Source: Nigrospora sphaerica | Lineage: Eukaryota > Ascomycota > Sordariomycetes > Amphisphaeriales > Apiosporaceae | Assembly (NCBI GenBank): GCA_018287875.1 | Contig: JAGVVL010000017.1 | Span: forward strand, 1,240,001 to 1,304,000 | Reading direction: 5' to 3' | Length of the DNA: 64,000 bases | Shown: positions 54,853 through 64,000 of the stretch, in pieces | Layout of the letters: the number at the start of each line of letters is the position of its first letter | Position numbering within the stretch: the first letter of the stretch is position 1 | The notes under the pieces: model-generated | What the model was told of the DNA's origin: nothing | Databases searched by the model: none | What the model saw: the letters and a program-made list of their open reading frames with translations, nothing else | Translations under genes and position numbers: made by a program

Positions 54853-57800
54853 CTAGTCGTTGTTTTCCTGCTCGAGAAGCTGGACTTCGGGTGCGTTGAG
54901 CACGATGCGTGTGCCCAAGGTATCGGGGTGGACACCGTCGCGAACGGCGCCAAAATCCATGATCTGTAAGATATGTCAGCATGTGCGGATGCAAATGTGT
55001 TGTGGAAAAAGTCCTGCCACTCACTTCGATATATGTCAGCTGGTTCCGCTGCACCGCGGCAACACAGCGTCGCTCGTCGAATCGCACCTGCCAAACCCCG
55101 CCAAGGTCGGTGAGTAGGTCTTGGACGCACTCTCCGGAGCGAATGTCCCAGAGCTTCAGGGTCCTATCACTGCCGCTTATGACCTTGCGCCCATCATGCT
55201 GAAAGCATGTAATAGCTCCACTATGCGCCGTCAATGTCGATTGGCAGCGTCCAGTAGCCGGGTCCCAGATGCGAAGCGTCGAATCGGCTGCCGCCGAGAC
55301 GAGCCGCTCATCACGTAGGTCCAAGAGGCCGACGAGCAAGTTGTGGCCCTCGAGTGTGTTCAGACAAGTGCCTGTGGCCAGGTCCCAGATCTTGACGAAG
55401 CTGTCCATGCTCCCCGAAATACAGCGATTGCGCTCCGTGTCTAGAACGACGCTGTACACCTTTTGCGAGTGGCCTTGCAGGACATGTACTGTTTCGCCCG
55501 TGCTGATGCGCCAAACACGTACTGTGTTGTCGTAGCTGCCACTGACCAGCGTGTCGGCGTGTGCGGCAATGGCGCGCACCGAGTGGCTGTGGCCCTGGAG
55601 CGTACGGACGAAGTAAGGGCAGTCAGCATCGTTGGCCGGCGGGCCCGTCTGAATGTACCTCCGGGAGCCGGCCTCGGGCAGACGCCAAACCCGAAGCTGG
55701 CTATCGCGCGAGCCAGTGATGATCAAAGGCTTGGCGGGCATCATGACTGGGGATCCGTTCTCCACGGCGCCGGTGGGGGTGGGCATGAGAATCTGCAAGC
55801 ATCGCACAGTACTAGTGTGGCCGTAGAAGACTTGAGCGCAAAGTCCCTTCTCAATGTCCCACACACGGACCGAACGATCAGTTGAGCCCGAGACCAACGT
55901 GTTTCCCTGGTACTGCAAGGCCCAGACGCCCCCCTCGTGGCCCTCCAGGCGTTTCAACAGCTTGCCCGTCTTGGTTTCGTAAATATTGATGAACTGGTCG
56001 TCGCTGCCCGTGATGATCTTGTCCTCGTCGAACTGCAAGCATGTAATCACATGACGGGGGTGGGCGGCAAAAGCGACGTGACTGGGCTTCACCTTGCCGC
56101 TCGTCCAGCTCCGACGGATCAACGAATGGCGACGGTAAAGAGACTTGAACAAGTGCAGCTTGCGCAGACTGGGAAGACCGATGTGGGGATCGGGCACGGC
56201 AATAGCGGCAGCGTTGGCGGCTGAGATGGGCCCCTCGGACTTGTGGAGCTTTGGGGGCGCCTGGGCATCCTCGCGCTTGAACATGTTGTCCTGGGCGCTC
56301 GCACGTCGTTTGCTCCGGTCCGAAATGCTGCTTTGGATGTTCAAAGCTCTCTTACGCTTTGGGCGGGACGTCTTTGGCTGGGCAGGCGGCGTGTCGGGCT
56401 TGCCCGACGACCGGAGCTCTGTCTCGCTGGACGTCAAGCGATGTTGGAGGCTGTAGTCACGCTCGCATCCCTCGAAGCCCACGGGATCTTGCCATCCCCA
56501 GCCCTCCCTGATGGCCCGGTCCAGTTCGCCAGGAGGTAGGATGAAACCATCACGGTCGAAAAGCTCCTTCCAGCCCGTCTCATCGCTGTCGATTATGCTG
56601 CGCCACGTCTTGGATACCTGAGCTGCTCTGCATCGGTCTTGCACGTCGAGGTACGAGATGATGTGCAGCGTCAACTCTCCAGGCAGGTCCTTGAGAATGT
56701 CACGGTTCAGAGCCGGGTTGACAACACCCGCCACTGCATGCAGCGTCTTCCGTGGGCAGCGGCGCAGTAGCTGGTACAGCATGAAGGACTTCATCTCCGG
56801 GGGCATGGCGTCGAATGATTCTATCATGGATCGACTATCAATGATGCTTGAAGCCAGCATATCCGAGTGTGGACGTCGTCGCTGAAGTGAGGCCGAGGAG
56901 AGCCCGGCCATGGAAGACTCGGCGTATTCGTCATCAGCTGTAAACTGGCCGTCTTCTTGCATGGCAGTGGAGGGGTCCTCCTCTTCCTCGTCGTCCTCAT
57001 CATCTGCACGGTCTGCGGTGTGCATCTGAGCCGCTTGGAGCGTGGGGGACAGCCGCGGACTAGGTAGACTGGCATCTTGAGCAGCCAACGTATTGATGGG
57101 ACGCGGGTGATGCAATGCGCGGATGGACTGCTGCAAGGACTCGTCGGCATCAGCAAAAGGCTCGGGTTCGGCATCGGCGTCGGTGACGGGAGGGGTGGCG
57201 ACATTGCTGCTGAAGACGGTATGGGAATCGCTGCCTGTGGGACTGGACATATCGAAGTATTCATGCTGGCCCTGGCTGGGGTCCGAATCGGGAGTCTCGA
57301 AGGCATCGAGACCACTGCGGCCTGGCCTGGGCGGTCGCCCGCGCTGGGAGCTGGAACTAGCGCTGGCCAGCTCAGAGGTGTCGGGCGTAATGGGGAAGCC
57401 GCTGGTGGGCCGGGCAGCCGAAGGACCATCGTCACGACGCGGGCCGTTGGCCAAGGCTCTCCGAAGCCTATCTGACACGGCGTGGGGCAGGTTCGGGCCG
57501 TGGGACCTGGGCTTGTGAGTCTTCTTCCTGATCGAGGCCGGCCTGGTGGGTATATCGGCGCGAACGGCCATTTTCTGGGCTTTGCGAAACGACATGTCCG
57601 ACGGGGCCTTGAATGATCGGTGGCGCACATGGGAGGCATCGAAGCTAGAGTCGGCCTTGGTCTCCTGGGTGGATTCATCGCCTACAAGGGCAGTGTGGAA
57701 AGACTAGATGAAACCAGATTAGCGAAAGATGAGCAGCAGGGGAAAGGGTAAAGAAACACATACATCCGGATCCTGCATGTCGAGATCCCGGTCGACTGGC

Positions 57801-58183
57801 CAGCCCAAAGCATTATACTGCTCCAGGTCGAAGGTGAAGTGAGCAAGCTCGGGAGGGATGGGTCTTTGAGCCAGCGGGTACTCCTTAGAATCTAGTGAAG
57901 CCAAGGCCCTCGACTCCCGGACGAACATGGGCGGGTATGATCTCTTGGTGGTAGTGGTAGTTGTGATGGTCTTTGTCTCGATACACTCGGCCATCTCGAA
58001 CTTCATGCTTGGATGCGGAGAGAGGGCATCGGCGTCATCCCAGTTCATTGAAACGGTAGTCTGGCTGGAGCGAGGCCGCGACCGCGCTGTCTGCCGGGAT
58101 CGGGACGACGAGGCAGCGGACTGGGGGGCGACAGTGTCGGAAGGGTCGACGGGAGCGGCAGTCCTTCGCGGGGTGGACTTCAT
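54853..58183 (-). CDS. F-box/WD40 protein, Cdc4/Pop1-like SCF substrate receptor
   Basis: Exons 58183-57764, 57703-55025 and 54963-54853 give 1069 residues. Introns of 60 nt (GTATGT...ATCTAG) and 61 nt (GTGAGT...TTACAG) are both phase 0. The first 470 residues are disordered, with acidic runs (DDEDDEEEEDPS). A helical dimerisation-like segment (PPEMKSFMLYQLLRRCP) leads into the F-box (about 478-512, LKDLPGELTLHIISYLDVQD). WD40 repeats fill about 680-1030: GHEGGVWAL, GHTSTVRCL, GHSHSVRAI, GHSQKVYSV, GHNLLVGLL and others, each ending in VWD/IWD-type motifs. Arg residues in the GSRDSQLRVW and GSYDNTVRVW blades fit phosphodegron binding as in Cdc4. The protein would select phosphorylated substrates for SCF ubiquitin ligase, in the nucleus. 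Confidence 0.93.
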
Positions 58184-61100
58184 GGTGGGTTGTTCAAGTC
58201 GAGAACATGTGGAGGACAAAGGTACACAGGCCGGCGGTTGGATAGGTTAGTTGGGGCTGGCCGAGACTAGATGGCAGTCATGCAGGCAGTAGACGGTCCT
58301 CTATGCGCACCCGAGGAATGGTGTTGGGACAAAACGTCGGCTGATTATAAGATCTGATGTCGGCCACGGCGTCGGGTATTCAGGGGGCGAGGGGGCGAGA
58401 GGGGCCGGTTCGACCTAGATTTGAGCGGACTCAGGCTCTGACCTCGAGCCAGCCAGATTGCCAGGGTCTGGACTGGACAAAGAGGACCTTCCAAGGCGCC
58501 GGCAGCAAATGTGGCGGATATCAGGCTAGCATGCGAAACGATGCCGACGAAGGGGATATGAACAGGAAAAGAGAAACGATCCGAGGAAATGGAGAAGGCT
58601 GGGGGTATATGTGACGGCGCGTGCAGGTGTATGTATGTGTTGGTGTGGGTGGGTGTGGTGTATGTTCGTGCGGTGCAGGGTGTACCTCCTTCCGGTTCAA
58701 CGAGTAGGCAGGCAGGTTGGCGTGTCAGCGTTAATGGAAGTACGTGTGTGGTGGTGGGAGGCGGCGGCGATAGTTGAGAATGGTAGTGCGGTAAGTTTGG
58801 TAGCGTACACAGACGGGCCTCTTGAGAGGGGGGGGGGCGGCTGGTTTGAATAGATTCTTCCGTCAGCAATCGGCGTTGTTGCCTTAGGGCGGGGACAGGC
58901 GGCCTGGGTAAGGTAGGTGGGTGTAGGTATGTATGTACCTAAGCGTGCGCGTGCCTGGAGGTCGAAGATCGATCAGCGGGCAGGCTGTGGGAGATGGGGT
59001 GGTGGTGAGAGCTGAGGCTGGACGGGACTGGCCAGGGCAGATGGATGGCTGGTGGAGAGAACGCAACGGGGCGGCACAGGATGGAAAGAAGGCCCGGGGA
59101 ACAAATGAGCGGCCAGGGTGGACAGTGTCGGCGGCGGTAACCAGTAGTAGGGAGGTCTTGTGCGCGTAAATGAGTTGTGTGTTTGGGTTGTCCTTGCAGC
59201 CAGCGAGCGAGAGGGAGCAAGATGGAGAGAGGGAGAGAGAGGAGGGAGACAGAGACCCCGGCTCACCAGTTGGAGAGGCCGGATGACCGGACACCAGCAC
59301 AAGCACCAGACACCATTTGGTATAAAGTAGGTGGTAGTAGGTACCTACACATAATGCAGACACCAAGCACCAGGCCAGGCATGGGCAGCCGACTAGACAC
59401 CAGACCCGGACTAGGAGCCGATCCTGGTTCCCGGGGCAAGACTGGTGGATGGAAGGCCAGAGTGGAGAAGAAGGCGATTTGTGGAGGCGGCGACCGCAAG
59501 GGGCCCGGGCTGGATGGAGTGATAGTTCTGGCTGTTTTTTTTTTTTCCTCCAGCGCGACGGGAGGCGAGACGGCACAAAAGTGAAGGGCAGCCCGGCGAC
59601 GTTAGTTGAGAGGAGTACCCGCCAACCGCCGCCGCCGCCGCCATCGAAATAAGTACACCATACTTAGATACACCGGGGGCCGATAGGAGGTACTTCGTAC
59701 TTCGATACAGTTCCATTGCTTCTTTCTGTACTGGATGTGCTACCTGTACACTGTATTGCCTCGGCGGCTCTGGGCAAGGAGACGAACAGAGGGCTGGCTG
59801 TGAGGAGAGAGAGGTAAGTGCGTACAGGGCTGCCGAGGAAGGCGAGCAGATAGCGATTGCTGACGGGCTCGAACGAAGTTCGATTCGAATGACAAGCCTG
59901 CATCTCCTGTTGGGACGGAGCGACCAAGCAAGCTTCGGTTGAAACAAGGCAGGGCAACCCCATACAGTCCTGAATAGGTGCTTGGTGATCCATTTCAATC
60001 AAGGAAGAGCATCCATCCGGGATTAGGGTGGATGCGGCGAAAAGCCAACCCATCCGTCCCTGATTCCATCCCGCTGTGGAATCCATGGTATGCAAACTAC
60101 ATCACCGTCAACGGTTAGCCGTATGGCAGCCGTCAAGATGATGCATGGCCTCTTCAATCCGATGGCCGCTTCCGGTCGTTTGTTTTCATTCCACCAGCAC
60201 TCATGTGCCTGGTCTGCTCGTAAGTGAGCAAACCAGCATACTGGGCAGGTATTCAGGGCCTTCCTTCTTCCCCTTTCCCCTGAAATACCCATACCCCGAC
60301 ATTACATCCTCTCCGGACCAGACCCCGTGCCAAGACACATCAGCAAGACTCTCTCGAGATGGTAAGATTCTTCTCGTACGTGGTACCACCTCCGACCCCA
60401 ACAACCTGACGGCAAGAGCAATAAGTACGCAAGGGGCCGATACCTATCGCAGTATACTGCAACACCTTTGGCCACCAGCGCCGATGCACTCGCCCTGCGG
60501 GTGCCATCCGACGGGATGCTCCGATGGGACGGGGGTGCCGGCCGGCCGCCTGTATGGTGGTGTCGCGGGGCTATACCATCGCCGAACCCGGGGGGCAGCT
60601 GGGACTATAAGTAACCCTAGTACATACCCAATGTACATGGGTCCACCGTCGCTGTGCAGGTGCTTTATCACGCCAAGTTACACCTGGTGAGAAATGTGGC
60701 GGCGGCCGACGTTTCCAGGAGCCGGGGCCGACGACGACGAGGACGGTTTGCTTTTTCCCACCTAGGACCCGTTTAGGCTTCCTTCGGGGCCGCCTTCATG
60801 CCCTGGTGGCCGCCAGATTCTGGCAGCTGGGTAACCTGCTGCACGCGACAAAGTTGGTGCCGACCTAGGCGCTTTGCACTGCACAGGTCGCGGGGCACGC
60901 AGTGCGAACCGCCATCCCTACGAACGTGACACCATCTGCTCGCCCGTTTTCTTTGACCGCCGTGCATGGGATTCGAGTCACCCGACGGGATCCCGGCCAC
61001 CGCCCACGGGTGGCATCATGGGGGGTGCATCGGGCATCTGTTGCCCGGAGATTGAATTCATAGGTGCTACGCTGCAGGTTGCTTCTCCGGTAGGCGGAAA

Positions 61101-64000
61101 TACTATGCAGCAGGTAGGTACTTCCGTAAGTATGCAAGGTTCCTTTACCGCACGCTTAGACCAGCTCGGCCTCCCCTTGCTCGTCGCGCCCACCGTGATG
61201 TCAATCAGCGGGCCATCCATTGATGTGCACTGCGGTACCGAGTGTATGCAGTCAGTAGTAGCTGACTCCATTGACTTTGCCTGAGACTTCCCATCCCAGC
61301 TCACCCAGCTGCTTCGATGCGAAGCCGGCTGCCAGGAGCCAGGCCTGCCTTGTTTGCCGGCTTGCTTGTGTGCTGGCCGCCGTTCTGACGGTTATCTCCA
61401 GCTTGCACCCGAGGACCTTCGGCCAGCATAGGCAGTGATCTTCTCCCACGGGGAGGGATTCGCCGTGGGTCCTGGCCCCCTCCCGACTGGAGGCTGCGTG
61501 ATTCCCGCCCCGGCCGAGACTCCAGGATTGTCCAGCAATCATGACACCCGTCACAGCGCGTCAAGGGCGGCCCAGCAAAATCTGGGACTGGCCAACGCAA
61601 GGCCTCACCTAGTTGTACCTGCCCAGCAAGTTGCCATGGTGTGGGGACTGCTTCTTGCCCGCCCGTTTGCCGTGGGTGATAGCAGGTGCAGTTGTATGTA
61701 GGTAATTTTTTCCCTTTTCCCCCCTTTTCCCTGTAGCAGAGCGCAGTTTAGATGTGGGCCGTCGCTGCGAGGAATGATCGAATGAGCATCGATTCGTCGG
61801 CGGCAACGCGCTCTGTCACGCACTGCTCGCCAAGACCGGGTTGGCGTCCACGTGTACGATAAACACGACTTGGCCGTAGTCCCATGGAGGCCAGTCGAGA
61901 TGGGGATCCATCCCGCAGCCTGGGGCGATCGATGGTGGATGTCGGTTTGGGCGTCTCAGCTTCAATGTTCTTCCATTCTGGAGAGACGTGCCCTCGCATG
62001 GATGGTACCGAGTGGGGAGCGCGCCGTGGCCAAGCCCTTACCCAGGCGCCCCAGGTATGAATGTATGGCGGCTGCGGCAGGTCGCGGCGAGAGAGACTTC
62101 AGTGCCCGATCATCGGATCCTCCCCGGGCATCCATCCACCTATTAGATGGGAGGGGAGGCCGAGACGCGACGCGACGCGACATAATACGACGCGCGCTGC
62201 CACTACGCGAGGCCACGGTTTCCCGTCGGTCACTTCCGTGCATTAATGGGGCGTATGCTTTCAACCAGCACCGGCCATTAGTGATATGACCTATTCATGC
62301 CCCTTTGCTGCTGCTCTATGGCCCGCAGGTGCCCTCTCAACCGTCACGTTGGGTTTGTGCGGGAGAAGGCTATGCTGCGTATGTAGCCTGGCTCCAGCTT
62401 CCTTCGGTCATGCATACCTACGTGTACCAGGCTCCAGGTAAGGAAGGGCGTGAAGTATGTATGGTGCGCGAGACCTCCATAGGTAACTAGATGCACCTAC
62501 CTCAAGAGCCGACAATGCAGAAGAGGGAGTGATTACATGATGCATGCGTGCATGGATGCCCTTGGCAGCATGCCCCGGTGCGTGTTCGCGCGCCTGTGCG
62601 CAGCGCACCGATTGACTTTTGATGTGACGATGTTCCCAGAGCCCTATCTCCGAGGTCCCCTTAGTAAGTGTCGGTATGTGCATGGATTGCGTGCGCCACG
62701 GCCGCACGGTTCGTCTCGTCGTTCCAACCCAACGGCAACAGGCGTTTCGGTTGACTCCCAGCAGCCGAGCCCGTGAGGTCGGGCAGCTGAGCTGGGGCAG
62801 CTCAGGCAGCTGGGCCCGGATATTGAAGTTACGTCCATTACCGACGATCACTATGCACAGGGCATGGCTCGTCGCCCAGACGAGCAGAACCGACACGGAG
62901 GGCGTCAGGATATGTACGACGCACGACGGGGGCTAGAAATCAAAGAACGAAGCTGCACGAGGCGGGCGGCGCGAGCTGCAGGCCCCGAGTGCCATGTCAG
63001 TTGGCCCGTCCAGTCCTCGCAGCGTGACTCGAGGCGGTGGCTAGAAACCGGCCTTCTCCCGGCATTGGCCCCTCTGGATGACGGATGGCTGCAGCCAGCA
63101 CCGCCAGCAACCAAAAGGAACCCCTACGGCGTAGGAAGCCACGACCATGGACAACTGCCGCCGGGGCTGGGGCGGGGGAGACGGCTGTCTGTGGGTGGGT
63201 TGTCACAGCTAGTAACTTGGGTGAGGTACCTTACCCTAATAAGCCGAGTAGGTACCTTAAGTACTGGGGTTACCTGCCTGCTTCCCAGCTCCTCGGCGAG
63301 ACGGGCTTCGGTCATCTCCATCTCCCTTCTAGCGGCCAGCGCATTTGTTATGCGATCCATCGACCCACGGACCGCAGGGCGGACAGACCGCCCGTCGGGT
63401 GCGACTACGTAGGTAGTATAGTGTCGCGTTGGGTTCGAGGCGTTCTATTGGTACCGGCTCCTCGACGCTCAACACGACGACCAACAACTGGACCGCCCAG
63501 AGGAACCCATGGATCCCGGTCTCCAGCCCGCCAGGCGACCTCGGCCAGTCCCCATTCTCGCCGGCCAAAACCCTCGACGCCGCCGCGCGCCCGTTGGCAC
63601 TGGCGTCGCCAGCGACGGGTGAAAGGATGCCGCCTTGGGGCCGCCAGAAATGACTCGATTCGCAGCGCCCCCGTCGGTGCCGGCAACACAGCACGGCGGC
63701 CATGAGCCGGATTCCCATGTGGCCTTGTCTGATCGGCGCGGGCCCCCTACCGGGCACTCGTAATGACCAGGACCGTCAGGCAGACACGATGGGCAGATGG
63801 GCATCTGTACCAAGCCCAATACCCTGTAGCTCATGCAGTGGAGTCTCCTTTGTTGAGCCCTGACCGTGGTCGCAATCTACGGCTTCGTACAGGCCGAGCC
63901 GCCTTACACCTATAACACGCATTCCTCCTCGCCCTCAAGAGCGGCCTGTTGCTGCACGACCTAGACTTCCCAAAAACCCGGACCTGGATCTGGACCTGGA
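58184..64000. other. 5.8-kb terminal region without supported gene
   Basis: Upstream of the F-box gene and on to the window end. All open frames are short and overlap. It holds a GTAGGTACCTAC palindrome at 59337-59348 and a related GTAGGTACCTT at 63248-63258, a CCG run near 59628-59642 and a 10-base G run at 58828-58837. A gene whose body lies beyond 64000 could have its upstream region here. Confidence 0.5.
59337..59348. repeat. Palindrome GTAGGTACCTAC (intergenic motif)
   Basis: A perfect 12-bp palindrome identical to 23226-23237. Shorter versions lie at 30137, 47953 and 63248. All copies I found are outside coding exons. Function unknown. Confidence 0.7.

Noticed and set aside
1..64000. 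CRISPR arrays, rRNA, tRNA genes, telomere repeats
   Set aside because: None seen. CRISPR is not expected in a fungus; no cloverleaf or TTAGGG array was noticed, though a careful tRNA scan by program was not possible.

Overview
The window reads as a nuclear contig end or island from a filamentous ascomycete (Pezizomycotina, most likely Sordariomycetes; inferred). Genes are GC-rich, have several short introns of about 55-200 nt with GTRAGT-like donors and CTNAC-like branch sites, and belong to typical mould families. The first 4.6 kb is strongly AT-rich and full of transposon relics whose damage is almost only C-to-T/G-to-A, as expected of repeat-induced point mutation (RIP). I cannot name the species.

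Layout. 1-4630: AT-rich, RIP-like repeat block. It holds a complete but dead Fot1/pogo-type DNA transposon (352-2800), a solo LTR nested inside it with a perfect 5-bp target duplication (1073-1639), the end of a second copy of the same LTR at the window edge (1-34), and a ruined Ty3/gypsy integrase (about 4238-4628). At about 4630 composition switches sharply to GC-rich. 5983-7359: multi-pass membrane protein. 8878-10749 (-) and 11958-12646 (+): a flavin monooxygenase and a DUF4863/PnbB-like protein, transcribed divergently. 12647-17628: 5 kb with no gene I can support. 17629-25704: a sugar transporter, a cytosolic-type GH2 beta-mannosidase and a second, broken sugar transporter; together they look like a mannoside/oligosaccharide uptake-and-hydrolysis neighbourhood. 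26250-29226 (-): dynamin-family GTPase. 30779-31807 (-): PAP2 lipid phosphatase. 32531-34345 (+): WW/FF splicing-factor-like protein. 34738-35779 (-): dienelactone hydrolase. 36829-37953 (-): an unknown basic protein interrupted by one TGA. 39219-40986 (+) and 41166-42623 (-): a LaeA-like methyltransferase and a secreted FAD oxidase of the beta-cyclopiazonate-dehydrogenase type, convergent. 43938-45254 (+) and 45453-46253 (-): a second membrane protein and an unknown protein. 47085-47775 (+): small secreted protein. 48244-49842 (-): copper-fist transcription factor. 49843-54852: 5 kb without a supported gene. 54853-58183 (-): Cdc4/Pop1-like F-box/WD40 protein. 58184-64000: no gene supported.

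For most genes I built multi-exon models by hand from splice signals, phase and family continuity; these models, not single open frames, are given below. I found no convincing wholly new system. The most informative observations are the nested, dateable transposon stack at the left edge, the transporter pseudogene with many one-base indels beside intact genes, and the FMO-PnbB-like divergent pair.
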